From Verrucomicrobiota bacterium (GTDB lineage Bacteria > Verrucomicrobiota > Verrucomicrobiia > Limisphaerales > J093), in contig JAKLFY010000004.1 in assembly GCA_022710935.1 (NCBI GenBank), positions 62,001-126,000 of the forward strand: 64,000 nt of DNA. Reading direction: 5' to 3'. Below the pieces are notes generated by a model that was not told where the DNA came from, did no database searches, and saw nothing but the letters and a program-made list of their open reading frames with translations. Below are positions 35,967 to 45,079 of this stretch, piece by piece. A program made the position numbers and the translations under genes. Numbering within the stretch: position 1 is the stretch's first letter; each line of letters starts with the position of its first letter.

Positions 35967-37163
35967 ATGCGATCGCTTACGAAAGGGTGTCGGGCCGCCA
36001 AGCACGCGGCGTGGATTGTGTCGACTGTTTGCGCGCTCCTCTCGGGAGCGGCCGCCACGAGCCAGGTGATTCCCCCGGACCGCGCTCCCGATCTCTCGCT
36101 GCGCAACGAAGTGCAGCACGCGATCGACCGCGGTTTGACCTGGCTCCTGACGCGGCAGGACGCCGCCGGCTGGTGGTCAACCGCGGATCATCCGGCCCTG
36201 ACCGCCTTGGTTGTCAGCGGCTTCCTCGGCGATCCCAGCGGACGCTACCGAACCAATCCGCCCCCGGCCATTTCGAAGGCGATCGATTACCTGGCGTCGA
36301 GCGCCCATCCCGATGGCAGCCTCCACCGCGGCAGCCTGATCAACTACAACACGGCAATCACCGCGACCGCGTTGGCCCTCGCCAACCGGCCCGAGCATCA
36401 CGACATGCTCCGGCGCGCCCACGGATTTCTGGCGCGTTCACAGAATGACTTCGGCGAGCCGGGCAAACTCGATACGCCCCTCGATGGGGGTGTCGGGTAT
36501 GGCGACAAGAACCAACATGCCGACCTCAACAACACGCTTGTCGCCCTCGAAGCTCTGCGGGCCACGGACCACCTCGTCCAGGACCGACTGCCCGCCGGGA
36601 CCCGCCCCCTGAACTGGGACGCGGCCATCCAGTTCATCCAGAACTGCCAGAATCTCCCGAGTCACAACCGTCAGCCCTGGGTCTCCGACGCCCCCGAGGA
36701 TCGGGGCGGGTTCGTCTATTATCCCGGATACAGCATGGCGGGCGGAGTGACCAATGCGGCGACTGGGCGCGTCGCGCTCCGTTCCTACGGCAGCATCAGC
36801 TACGCGGGACTGCTCAGCTACGTGTACGCCCGTCTCGATCGGAACGATCCGCGCGTGGCGGGGGCGGTCGATTGGCTGCGCGCCCACTACACACTCGACG
36901 AGAATCCGGGCATGGGAGAGCAGGGATACTACTACTACCTGCATCTGATGGCCAAAGCCCTCAACACCTGCGGCATGGACACACTCGAACTCAAGGACGG
37001 ACGCCAGATTGCGTGGCGCCGCGAGCTTGCGCTGCGCCTGATGAACCTGCAGAACGCCGACGGATCGTGGGTCAACACGCACAACCGCTGGTGGGAGAAA
37101 GACCCCCACCTCGTCAGCGCCTACGCCATCCTTGCCCTGGATATCCTGTGGCGCGGTTTGTGA
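35967..37163 (+). CDS. Secreted alpha/alpha-toroid (prenyltransferase/squalene-cyclase-like) protein
   Basis: A signal peptide (IVSTVCALLSGAAATSQVIP) precedes a 398-residue protein built from QW-like helical repeats: AIDRGLTWLLTRQDAAGWWS, LINYNTAITATALALANRPE, YGSISYAGLLSYVYARLDRN and LMNLQNADGSWVNTHNRWWE. This pattern is that of the prenyltransferase/squalene oxidase repeat superfamily. A DxDD cyclase motif is not seen, and a secreted location argues against squalene cyclisation, so the role is unknown. I chose the ATG at 35967 from the signal peptide. Confidence 0.75.
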   Translation: MRSLTKGCRAAKHAAWIVSTVCALLSGAAATSQVIPPDRAPDLSLRNEVQHAIDRGLTWLLTRQDAAGWWSTADHPALTALVVSGFLGDPSGRYRTNPPPAISKAIDYLASSAHPDGSLHRGSLINYNTAITATALALANRPEHHDMLRRAHGFLARSQNDFGEPGKLDTPLDGGVGYGDKNQHADLNNTLVALEALRATDHLVQDRLPAGTRPLNWDAAIQFIQNCQNLPSHNRQPWVSDAPEDRGGFVYYPGYSMAGGVTNAATGRVALRSYGSISYAGLLSYVYARLDRNDPRVAGAVDWLRAHYTLDENPGMGEQGYYYYLHLMAKALNTCGMDTLELKDGRQIAWRRELALRLMNLQNADGSWVNTHNRWWEKDPHLVSAYAILALDILWRGL

Positions 37164-37170
37164 AGCGCTT

Positions 37171-37216
37171 CAGCCCGCATTTCTCACCAACTTATGACGT
37201 CATCTGACCGGTCACC
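37171..37216. repeat. ATTTCTCAC palindrome family, copy 2
   Basis: CAGCCCGCATTTCTCACCAA followed by GACGTCATCTGACCGGTC aligns with the inverted sequence of 27160-27213. The unit starts 8 bp after the stop of the toroid gene. The right arm is degenerate. Confidence 0.65.
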
Positions 37217-37249
37217 GTCACATTTGACCTGAAATCCGCGCCAAATGAG

Positions 37250-37879
37250 TCAAGTCTCAGGCCGCAATTCAGCCCGCAGGGCGGGCAGAAACCGCTGTGT
37301 ATACACGCCGATCGAGATGAGGTTGATTAGCATGCTCAGGCCCTCGAGGCCGTGCACCAGCCACGCAGGCGGGCGCAAGATCCAATCCGCTGGAGCCTGC
37401 AGAAAGTAATAGATCAGGCAGATCGTCGGGAACGAGATCAGGGTCCGCACCTTGCCCGACCAATTCGCCTTCGCGCTGATGTCGTGGAGCGCGCCAATCG
37501 AGCGGAGGAACGACACCCACTGATCCCGCAGCAGAAACAGGATCGCAAGGACCAATAGGATGCGCGCGTGCCCGAGTTGTCCGTCTCGGGCGGCCAGGTA
37601 GACCAGGGTCGGAAACGTCGTCAGGTAGAAGATCTTGTCCGTCAGGGGATCGGCGTGGCTGCCCAGCCTCGAGGTCACCCCGAACCGGCGCGCAAAGTAG
37701 CCGTCGAACAAATCGGTGACCGCCGACAGAATCATCGCGCCCAAGGCGGCGACGAACCACCCGGCGGAGAGCGGGACGCCGCCAAACACGCTGATCGCCA
37801 GGAAAGCGAGGATCAATGGGACACGGATCAGCGTGAGCGACTGGACAAAGTAGTACTCGAGCCGCATCGAGGATTTCAT
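37250..37879 (-). CDS. CDP-alcohol phosphatidyltransferase
   Basis: The 209-residue membrane protein carries the complete family motif D-x2-DG-x2-AR-x8-G-x3-D-x3-D in DLFDGYFARRFGVTSRLGSH followed by ADPLTDK. Several hydrophobic helices surround it (LILAFLAISVFGGVPL; ILLVLAILFLLRD). Such enzymes join CDP-diacylglycerol or a similar donor to an alcohol (glycerol phosphate, inositol or other) in phospholipid synthesis. The acceptor is not clear from sequence, and PgsA-like is the default guess. It diverges from fkp with 135 bp between starts. Confidence 0.88.
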   Translation of the reverse strand: MKSSMRLEYYFVQSLTLIRVPLILAFLAISVFGGVPLSAGWFVAALGAMILSAVTDLFDGYFARRFGVTSRLGSHADPLTDKIFYLTTFPTLVYLAARDGQLGHARILLVLAILFLLRDQWVSFLRSIGALHDISAKANWSGKVRTLISFPTICLIYYFLQAPADWILRPPAWLVHGLEGLSMLINLISIGVYTQRFLPALRAELRPET

Positions 37880-38014
37880 TTCGCCGCACCCTAATTGGAA
37901 ACTTGGCCGACGGAAAGCACCGCGTGTCGGAGGTTCATCCGGCCGTCAGCGCCCACACCGGGCAGCAATCGGCTCGACGCGCCCTCGATCGGATGACACC
38001 ATCGCGCCGTTCGC

Positions 38015-40930
38015 ATGAACGCAACTCGTCTCCCGATGCAGGTCCTGTTGTCGCTTCCGTCGCGCATGGCGGAGTCGTTTGAAGCCCTCGAAGGACGCCC
38101 GCGTCCCGAGTGGTTCGCCACGAGTGACCCGCCCGGCCCGCACATCGGATCCGGAGGAGGCACCGCCCACGTCCTGGCCGAGGCCTGGCGCGCAACGGAG
38201 CCTGCCTCTCCCTTCGCCCAATGGCTCGGCCAAAGCCGCAAGCTCATCATCCACGGCGGCGGCCAAAGCCGGCGGCTGCCCGCCTACGCGCCGGTGGGCA
38301 AGCTGCTCATGCCCACCCCCGTCTTCCGCTGGGCGCGCGGACAGAGGCTCGATCAAACGCTGCTCGATCTGCAACTGCCAGCCTACCGGCGGGTCTTGGA
38401 CCACGCGCCCTCCGGATGCGTGGCGATGGTTGCCAGCGGCGATGTGCTGCTCGAATTCGCCCGCCAGCTCCCTCCGTTTCCCGCTGTGGACGTCCTGGGG
38501 CTGGGCATGTGGGTGCCGCCCGAGAAAGCCCGGCATCACGGGGTGTTCTTCGCCAATCGCCGCCGCCCGACAGAACTCGCGTTCTTTCTGCAGAAGCCCA
38601 GTCCAGCCCAAATCCGCGAGGCGGCGGGCGATTGTTTCCCGCTGGTCGACACAGGCATGTGGCTGCTGAGCGAACGCGCGATCCGCGTTCTCATGCAACG
38701 GTGCGGCTGGAAGGGGAGCGGCTTTGCCGGCGATCGCGCGTCGAACTACGAGCTCTACAGCCAGTTCGGATTGTCGCTCGGCACTTCCCCCGTCGAGCCC
38801 GACCCTGAGATCAGCGCCCTGAGCTGCGCTGTCGTGGCGCTTCCCGAGGCGCGATTCCACCACTTCGGCACAAGCCGCCAGATGATCGACTCGATCTCGG
38901 CGCTGCAAAACACCCAGTTGGACGAGACCCGACTGGGCATCACCGGCGTCAAAAGGCATCCGGACATCTACCGCCTCAACTGCCGATTCGACCTGCCGAT
39001 CGGTCTCGATAAGAACCACACCCTCTGGGTCGAGAACAGCGTCGTGCCGCGGACGTGGAACCTCGGCTCCGAGCACGTGTTGACCGGCATCCCGGACAAC
39101 GCCTGGGATCTGCGGCTCGAGTCGGGGGTCTGCCTGGATTTCGTCCCCGTGGGGGACACCGCATACGCAGTGCGGTTCTATGGTATCAACGACGAGTTCC
39201 GCGGCCCGGTCGGGGACCCGCTGACCCTCTGGCTGGGGGCCCCGGCGCCCGATTGGTTCGCCCGCCGACAGATCGCTTTGCGCGCGACCGGCCTCGACCC
39301 GGGCGTCGATCTCCAGCAGGTGCCCCTGTTCCCCGTGCTCGAACCCGAGACGCTGGCCCCGCGGTTCATCGAGTGGCTGTGCGCCCCCGACCCCGCACAC
39401 GACCCGAAACTCGCGACTCTCTGGCGCGAGGCGCGGCGGCTTTCGGCCGAGGGCCTCAGCCAGCAGGTCAACCTCGAACGCCTCTACCGGCAACGGGCCC
39501 AGCGCCGGCGCCAATGCCTGCTCCCCATGCTGCGCAACTCGCGCTGGAGCGTCTTTTACCGGCTTGACCTCGAGGCGACTGCCCGGATGTTCGCCGAGAC
39601 CCCCGACCCGCTCCCCGAACAGCCCTCGAATGCCGATGCCCCCCAGCCGGTCGAACCGCTCCATCGCGTCCACGACGAGATGTTCCGATCGGCCGTGCTG
39701 CGGCATCGCCGGCAACCCGACTGGGAACAACTCGAACAGAGCGCTTTCGCCCGCCTGCGCGAGTTGATCGTTCAGGAGGTTCAGTTGCAGCCTGTGCTCC
39801 CGCGACGCAACATCCTCGAAGACCAGATCATCTGGGGACGCAGCCCAGTGCGGCTCGATCTCGCGGGGGGCTGGACCGACACCCCGCCTTACTGTCTGGA
39901 ATTCGGAGGTCAGGTGGTGAACGTGGCGGTGGACCTCAACGGACAGCCGCCCATCCAGGTCTTCTGCAAGTTGTGTCCGCGGCCTGAAATCGTCCTGCGC
40001 TCGATCGACCTGGGCGTCGAGCAACGGATCCGCAGCTATGAGGATCTCGACACATGCGGTCAGCCCGGAAGCGAGTTCGGGCTCGCCAAGGCCGCCTTGG
40101 CCCTGGTGGGATTCCTCCCCCGCTTCCACGCCCACGGCAGATTCGCAACCTTGGAAGAGCAACTGCTCGATTTCGGCGGCGGCATCGAGATCTCGATGCT
40201 CGCCGCGGTCCCCAAAGGCTCCGGACTGGGCACCAGCAGCATCCTCGCCGCCACCCTGCTCGCAACCGTCGGCGAACTGTGCGGACTCGGGTGGGACCGC
40301 GACATCCTGTCCTCGAGAACGCTCGCCCTCGAACAAATGCTGACTACGGGCGGCGGTTGGCAGGATCAGGCCGGGGCGATCTTTCGCGGACTCAAGCTCG
40401 TCGAGACCACGCCGGGCCTGGCGCAGAAACCGAGAGTGCGGTGGCTCCCGCATCACTTGTTCGAGCCCGCATACGCCAACACGCTGATGCTGCTCTATTA
40501 CACCGGCGTGACCCGGCTCGCCAAAGGCATCCTCCACGAGATCGTGCGCGGCATCTTCCTGAACTCGCCGGAGCACCTGGCCACCATCGGCGCTATCGGC
40601 GCCAACGCGACGCGCGCCTGCGATGCCCTCCAGCAATGCGATTACGCCGCGCTCGGCGAGGTCATCCGGCGCAGTTGGCAGTTGAACCAGCGGCTCGACG
40701 CCGGCACCAACCCGCCCGAAACCCAGCGCGTCCTCGACCAGGTTGGCGACTGGCTCGCGGCCGCCAAACTCCTGGGCGCCGGCGGCGGCGGCTTCTTCCT
40801 CATGCTCGCCAAAGACGAGGAAGCCGCCAAGCGCGTGCGCCGCTCTTTGACCGAGTCCCCGCCCAACCCGCGTGCGCGGTTCGTCGACCTGAGCCTCTCC
40901 GAGACCGGCCTCCAGTTGACGCGCAGTTAG
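38015..40930 (+). CDS. fkp: Bifunctional L-fucokinase / L-fucose-1-phosphate guanylyltransferase
   Basis: At 971 residues the protein matches the two-domain Fkp of Bacteroides. The N-terminal pyrophosphorylase part starts with SLPSRMAESFEALEGRPRPE and the conserved SDPPGPHIGSGGGTAHVLAE, the nucleotide-binding region of the guanylyltransferase. The C-terminal GHMP kinase part begins ARSPVRLDLAGGWTDTPPYC and has the ATP loop VPKGSGLGTSSILAATLL and the motif KLLGAGGGGFFLMLA. Together they convert L-fucose to GDP-L-fucose, used for surface polysaccharides or glycoproteins. The ATG at 38015 is followed by an alternative Met at 38036. The window's GH95 fucosidase could supply the fucose. Confidence 0.92.
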   Translation: MNATRLPMQVLLSLPSRMAESFEALEGRPRPEWFATSDPPGPHIGSGGGTAHVLAEAWRATEPASPFAQWLGQSRKLIIHGGGQSRRLPAYAPVGKLLMPTPVFRWARGQRLDQTLLDLQLPAYRRVLDHAPSGCVAMVASGDVLLEFARQLPPFPAVDVLGLGMWVPPEKARHHGVFFANRRRPTELAFFLQKPSPAQIREAAGDCFPLVDTGMWLLSERAIRVLMQRCGWKGSGFAGDRASNYELYSQFGLSLGTSPVEPDPEISALSCAVVALPEARFHHFGTSRQMIDSISALQNTQLDETRLGITGVKRHPDIYRLNCRFDLPIGLDKNHTLWVENSVVPRTWNLGSEHVLTGIPDNAWDLRLESGVCLDFVPVGDTAYAVRFYGINDEFRGPVGDPLTLWLGAPAPDWFARRQIALRATGLDPGVDLQQVPLFPVLEPETLAPRFIEWLCAPDPAHDPKLATLWREARRLSAEGLSQQVNLERLYRQRAQRRRQCLLPMLRNSRWSVFYRLDLEATARMFAETPDPLPEQPSNADAPQPVEPLHRVHDEMFRSAVLRHRRQPDWEQLEQSAFARLRELIVQEVQLQPVLPRRNILEDQIIWGRSPVRLDLAGGWTDTPPYCLEFGGQVVNVAVDLNGQPPIQVFCKLCPRPEIVLRSIDLGVEQRIRSYEDLDTCGQPGSEFGLAKAALALVGFLPRFHAHGRFATLEEQLLDFGGGIEISMLAAVPKGSGLGTSSILAATLLATVGELCGLGWDRDILSSRTLALEQMLTTGGGWQDQAGAIFRGLKLVETTPGLAQKPRVRWLPHHLFEPAYANTLMLLYYTGVTRLAKGILHEIVRGIFLNSPEHLATIGAIGANATRACDALQQCDYAALGEVIRRSWQLNQRLDAGTNPPETQRVLDQVGDWLAAAKLLGAGGGGFFLMLAKDEEAAKRVRRSLTESPPNPRARFVDLSLSETGLQLTRS

Positions 40931-40933
40931 AAT

Positions 40934-40967
40934 CCTTGACCTGTCAAACTCCTTGTAGACGAGTCAA
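40934..40967. terminator. Hairpin between convergent fkp and copA-like genes
   Basis: CTTGAC (40934-40939) and GTCAAG (40962-40967) form a stem with a 22-nt loop in the 66 bp between the two stops; flanking GAA/TTC can extend it with a bulge. There is no clear U-tract, so a bidirectional terminator is only a possibility. Confidence 0.3.
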
Positions 40968-40996
40968 GTTCCTGAGCTGCGTTGAAGGGGTCAAGG

Positions 40997-43348
40997 CTAG
41001 CTGCGATATCGCCAACGCCGCAGACGCAGCGCGTTGCCGATCACCAGAACATCCGATAATCCCATCGCCGCCGCGCAAACCAGCGGACTGAGAAACCCGA
41101 GTGCGGCCAGCGGCACAGCCGCTGCGTTGTAAAAGAAGGCCCAAAACAGATTCTGCCGGATCGTGCGGAGCGTCGCCCGCGCCAATCCCATCGCCTCCGG
41201 GATCGCCTCGATGTCGGACCGCAGCAGGATGATGTCCGCCGCCTCGCGCGCCACATCGCTGGCTCGGCTGACCGCAATCCCCAGGTCCGCCTGTTCGAGT
41301 GCCGGGGCGTCGTTGATTCCATCCCCAACAAACGCCACCCTCTGCCCCTGGTCCTGCAAACGCTGCACAATCTCCGCCTTCCGCTCGGGCCGCACCTCGG
41401 CAAAAACCCGTGTTGGATCAATCCCCGCCTGCCGCGCGATGGCCGCAGCCGTCGCCGCCTGATCGCCCGTCACCAGGTACACTTCGTTTCCCTGACGACC
41501 AATCGCGGCCACCACATCCTGCGCTCCGGACTTGAGCGTGTCCGTCAAAGCCATCACGCCTTCCAATGCGCCGGCCGTCGCCACCCCCAACACGGTCGCG
41601 CCCCGCTCTGTCCAGTCGGTCACGAATCGCGTCGCCGGCGTGACATCAATCCCGCCCTCGCGCAGCCAGCGAAGCGATCCCAGTCGGACAAGGGCTCCGC
41701 CCCGGCGGGCCTCGACTCCGCATCCGCGGACTTCGCGCCAATCCTCGAAGGCCGGCGCCTTGGCCGATCCGACCGTCGTCGCCTCGAGCCGGCTGCGTCC
41801 CCATGCCGCAATCGCCACGCTAAGCGGGTGGCGCGACGGCTCGGCGAGATCTGCTGCCAGCACCTGCGCGGTTCCATCCTGACCCGAGCCCGCTCTCAAA
41901 TCCGCGAAGGCAGCCACGCTGACCTTGCCCGCGGTCAGCGTGCCGGTCTTATCGAACAGGACGGCCGTGATGCGTCCGCTTTTCTCGAGGGCGTGGCCGT
42001 CGCGGATCAGCAGGCCGCGCCGGGCAGCGACGTTGGCGCCGGCCATGATGGCGGCCGGAGTCGCCAGGCCCATCGCGCAGGGACAGGCGACAATCAGCAC
42101 CGCCGCGGCATGAATGAATGCTGCCGCCAGAGGCGTCGCCGGCAGTGTGACCGCCCACAACCAGGGCATGAATCGCCCGGCAGTCTCCCGGGCCGACGCG
42201 TAATCGAGCCCCCACCACAAACCCGTAGCGATCGCAACCAACACCACAGCCGGCACGAACACGGCGCTGACCCGGTCCCCGAGCTTCTGAATCATGGCTC
42301 GGCTGTTCTGCGCCCGCTGGACGACCGCAATGATACTCGCCAGGGCAGTGTCTTCGCCCAGAGCTGTCACCCGCGCCACTAATCGCCCGCCCCCGTTGAG
42401 CGTGCCGGCGTAGACCTTCGCGCCCGCCCTCTTCTCGACCGGCATCGACTCGCCGGTCAGCATCGATTCGTCGAGTGCGGAGGCGCCGTCGATCACCTCG
42501 CCGTCAATCGGAACGCGGTCGCCTGGGGCGAGCAGAATGCGGTCCCCGATCACCAATTCGGCCACCGGCACAGCCGACTCCGCGCCGTCCGCGCCCAACC
42601 GCCGGGCCTTGGGCGGCGCCAACTCGATCAGGCTGCGCAGGGCGGCGGACGCTCGCGCCGTGGCGGCGGCTTCGAGCCAATGTCCGAGACTGATCAGGGT
42701 CAGGATGCCCACTGCCTCCATGAAGTACAGATGCGTTGCCGCGCCTGCGAACAGGGCCCAGGTGCTGTAGGCGAACGCGGTGGTCGAGCCCAAAGCCACC
42801 AGCGTGTCCATGTTGGCCTGCCCAACCCGAAGCTGATTGAACGCGCCCCGGTAGAATCGCGATCCGCAAGCGATCTGGACCGGCAGGGCCAGTCCGAACG
42901 CGAGCCACTGGAACCATCGCGTCATCCCCAGACCCAACACCCACTCGCCAACCATCAGCACCAGGGTCGCCGCCCCGCCCACCACGACGTTGAACCGCCA
43001 ACCCGCCAGCGGAGACCAGACCTCGGCGCCGCGGCTCGCGCCGCTGACCGATCTGCTCGCGTCATGTGCGTCTTCGGTAACGAGCGGCGTCGCGCCGAAC
43101 CCGGCTCGTCGGACAGCGGTGACCACGGCATTCTCGTCTGCGGCCCGGCCCGGTTCCCACCACACCGTCGCCCGGCCCGCCGTCAGATCCACGACTGCGT
43201 TTGCCACACCTGCAACGCCCTGGATCGCCTGGGTCGCGTTGCGCGCGCAGCCCTGGCACGTCATGCCTGTGATCGAGAAGCCGGATTTCGTCCGTATGGC
43301 ATCGGTATCCACAGAAGCCAATAAAGCCGCAGTCGCGCCATTCCGCAA
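40997..43348 (-). CDS. copA: Copper-type heavy-metal P-type ATPase
   Basis: An N-terminal HMA domain with metal motif GMTCQGC precedes P1B-ATPase membrane helices. The transport motif CPC lies in VACPCAMGLATPAAIMAG. The catalytic DKTGT (AVLFDKTGTLTAGKVSV), the HP motif (SRHPLSVAIAAW) and GDGINDAPALEQADLGIAV are all intact. CPC with a CxxC HMA domain indicates Cu+ export. At about 780 residues the length is typical. The start is uncertain: the annotated TTG at 43348 has no good alternative ATG, and a GTG at 43312 is possible. The physiological metal is inferred from motifs. Confidence 0.88.
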   Translation of the reverse strand: MRNGATAALLASVDTDAIRTKSGFSITGMTCQGCARNATQAIQGVAGVANAVVDLTAGRATVWWEPGRAADENAVVTAVRRAGFGATPLVTEDAHDASRSVSGASRGAEVWSPLAGWRFNVVVGGAATLVLMVGEWVLGLGMTRWFQWLAFGLALPVQIACGSRFYRGAFNQLRVGQANMDTLVALGSTTAFAYSTWALFAGAATHLYFMEAVGILTLISLGHWLEAAATARASAALRSLIELAPPKARRLGADGAESAVPVAELVIGDRILLAPGDRVPIDGEVIDGASALDESMLTGESMPVEKRAGAKVYAGTLNGGGRLVARVTALGEDTALASIIAVVQRAQNSRAMIQKLGDRVSAVFVPAVVLVAIATGLWWGLDYASARETAGRFMPWLWAVTLPATPLAAAFIHAAAVLIVACPCAMGLATPAAIMAGANVAARRGLLIRDGHALEKSGRITAVLFDKTGTLTAGKVSVAAFADLRAGSGQDGTAQVLAADLAEPSRHPLSVAIAAWGRSRLEATTVGSAKAPAFEDWREVRGCGVEARRGGALVRLGSLRWLREGGIDVTPATRFVTDWTERGATVLGVATAGALEGVMALTDTLKSGAQDVVAAIGRQGNEVYLVTGDQAATAAAIARQAGIDPTRVFAEVRPERKAEIVQRLQDQGQRVAFVGDGINDAPALEQADLGIAVSRASDVAREAADIILLRSDIEAIPEAMGLARATLRTIRQNLFWAFFYNAAAVPLAALGFLSPLVCAAAMGLSDVLVIGNALRLRRWRYRS

Positions 43349-43447
43349 ACCAGGCGGATCCGCAACAATCCTGCTTTCTTTCGTAGGAGGGACTCAATCT
43401 CTCCCTCGGTGAACTCCCTCGGCAGGAACAGCTTTACACTGCCGTCC

Positions 43448-43633
43448 TCACAAACCCGCGTTCAGGCTCACCTGCCATCGGTTCGGCTTATCCTTGATCG
43501 GCTGGACCGCTGCCGCAACCTCAAGGTCTCTCTCATTGAATTTCGTTTCCTTGTCGGCCTTGAACTGCGGATTCGCTTGGCAATTCAGGTCCGTCAGGAA
43601 ATAGCCTTCAAGTTGGAGTGGTGCGAGTTTCAT
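43448..43633 (-). CDS. Short SecB-like protein or fragment
   Basis: The 61 residues (MKLAPLQLEGYFLTDLNCQA; KFNERDLEVAAAVQPIKDKP) resemble the start of SecB-like chaperone-family proteins, which are normally about 140 residues. It stops at 43448. Beyond it another frame encodes EDGSVKLFLPREFTEGEIES and LLRKKAG, so a frameshift or a replaced 3' end is possible. The ATG overlaps the preceding gene's stop (ATGA), so the two were probably translated together. The SecB link is by resemblance only. Confidence 0.45.
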   Translation of the reverse strand: MKLAPLQLEGYFLTDLNCQANPQFKADKETKFNERDLEVAAAVQPIKDKPNRWQVSLNAGL

Positions 43634-44046
43634 GCGACGAGTGCGTCTGGAATCTCAAAACGCGGACTTTGCGCGGCCCTTGGCTCCGCCGGCCGCACTG
43701 CACGGCCCACAGGGACCGTGTGCTTCACTGGCTGCACCGGGATCAGGTTTCCGGGCGCCGAGCTCACAAAGGTGACCCTGTCCTCCATCTGGAAACCAAA
43801 GTCACCCTGCCGGCCCCTTGACATCAGGTAGCCGGCCACCGCCTCCTGTATGGCCTGCGCCAGTTCGATTCCCGCTTGCGGCTCCCACCCCTCCCACATC
43901 GCCTGAACCGCATCGAGCCAGGGGTTACGTGGCGCACAAGGCCCCTCTGCCAACCGCGTCGCCCAGTCATTTCGCCGCCGGGCCACGGACCGCAGGTAGG
44001 CCGCGTCGAGTTTACCGTCGTTCAGGGCAAATATCTTAACCCGCAT
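43630..44046 (-). CDS. Hypothetical protein whose start codon lies in a repeat
   Basis: The 138-residue frame (MRVKIFALNDGKLDAAYLRS; ARRRNDWATRLAEG; LDAVQAMWEGWEPQAGIELA) is not a family I recognise. No signal peptide or membrane segment is visible. Its first codons (ATG CGG GTT) are the end of the repeat at 44036-44109, so the present N-terminus may have been created by the repeat and the original start lost. It overlaps the SecB-like gene by 4 bases. It could equally be a truncated remnant. Confidence 0.4.
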   Translation of the reverse strand: MRVKIFALNDGKLDAAYLRSVARRRNDWATRLAEGPCAPRNPWLDAVQAMWEGWEPQAGIELAQAIQEAVAGYLMSRGRQGDFGFQMEDRVTFVSSAPGNLIPVQPVKHTVPVGRAVRPAEPRAAQSPRFEIPDALVA

Positions 44047-44152
44047 GTTTCACACCCCGTCGGTGCACATGGCGGTCAGACTTCGCGAGAGAACTGCTAT
44101 GCGGGTTAGCCCGGTTACGGTTCCTCGCGCAGCGTGTGAAATAACCGGGCAA
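44036..44152. repeat. Two repeats side by side: CTAGCCCGCAT-family and CTAGCCCGGT-family
   Basis: 44036-44109 has ends TTAACCCGCAT and ATGCGGGTTAG and interior CACATGGCGGTCAGACTTCG, matching the copies at 25761, 31664 and 58956. Directly abutting it, 44106-44152 reads TTAGCCCGGTTACGGTTCCT...AATAACCGGG, matching 26271-26318. The two families share the T-A-G/A-CCCG edge and overlap by 4 bases, which suggests they insert next to or into each other. Confidence 0.8.
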
Positions 44153-44227
44153 AGGGCTGACCCTGACGATCACACGGCGTGACAATTCGGGCGTGCAGCG
44201 GGCTTGGGCTCCTCTAGACTTCCTCGC

Positions 44228-45046
44228 ATGAACCTCGAAGACCATCTTGGCGACATCCTCCGCAAAGGGCGCCTGCATGCCGGCATCGGCCTCGAACCAG
44301 CCGCCGCCGCCGCCAGTCTGACGGTCCCCGAACTCGAAACACTCGAAGAGAGCGGGGTCGCAGCGAGACCCTGCAACCTCGAGGCGCTTGCCTCTCTGGT
44401 TGGACTCGATGCGCCCAAACTGCGGGCCCTTGCCGAAGGCTGGAATCCGCGGCCTGTCGACCTCGGCACATGGCGCGAGCTCAAGGTCGTCACCACCACA
44501 GTGGGGATGAGCGTCAACGCTTACCTCGTGTGGGATGAATGCACACACGACGCCGCTCTCTTCGACACCGGCTTCGATCCGGCTCCGGTCTTTGCCCTGA
44601 TCCAGGAGCACAATCTCCAGATGCGCCACCTTTTCATCACGCACGGCCACGCGGACCATGTCGCCGCCTTGCCGGCCATTCGCGCGCGCTTTCCCAAAAT
44701 GCGCCTGCACTCGAGTTCGTGGACCGCACCGGTCGATCAACGAAACCGTCCAGACGAGTGCCTTCAACTCGGCAGTCTGCGCATCACGCATCGCGACACG
44801 CCCGGCCATGCCGAGGACGGTGTGACTTACGTCGTTGGCACATGGCCGGACGACGCGCCGCACGTGGCGATTGTGGGCGACGCCCTGTTCGCCGGGTCGA
44901 TGGGCCGGGCGACCGGCCAGGCGCTTCTCGCCAGACAGAGAATCCGCGAGTGCATCCTCACCCTGCCGCCCGCCACGCTCCTCTGTCCCGGCCACGGCCC
45001 GCTCACGACCGTGGCGGAGGAGAGGGCCCACAACCCGTTCTTCTGA
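44228..45046 (+). CDS. HTH-metallo-beta-lactamase-fold fusion protein
   Basis: The N-terminal about 75 residues look like an XRE-type HTH region (GDILRKGRLHAGIGLEPAAA; PCNLEALASLVGLDAPKLRA). The C-terminal 190 residues are an MBL fold with the dinuclear metal motif (FITHGHADHVAALPAIRARF), a later His (RDTPGHAEDGV), AIVGDALFAGSMGRATGQAL and a final His (LLCPGHGPLT). It resembles glyoxalase-II-like hydrolases. Fusion to a DNA-binding-type domain is unusual. The ATG at 44228 precedes the HTH; the frame opens earlier without conserved sequence. Confidence 0.8.
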   Translation: MNLEDHLGDILRKGRLHAGIGLEPAAAAASLTVPELETLEESGVAARPCNLEALASLVGLDAPKLRALAEGWNPRPVDLGTWRELKVVTTTVGMSVNAYLVWDECTHDAALFDTGFDPAPVFALIQEHNLQMRHLFITHGHADHVAALPAIRARFPKMRLHSSSWTAPVDQRNRPDECLQLGSLRITHRDTPGHAEDGVTYVVGTWPDDAPHVAIVGDALFAGSMGRATGQALLARQRIRECILTLPPATLLCPGHGPLTTVAEERAHNPFF

Positions 45047-45079
45047 AATCCCGGAGTTCGCCGGGTGCTCTCAACCGTT

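Noticed and set aside
37946-40636. 896-codon minus-strand open frame antisense to fkp
   Set aside because: fkp is strongly supported by two enzyme domains; the antisense frame is a product of high GC at third positions.
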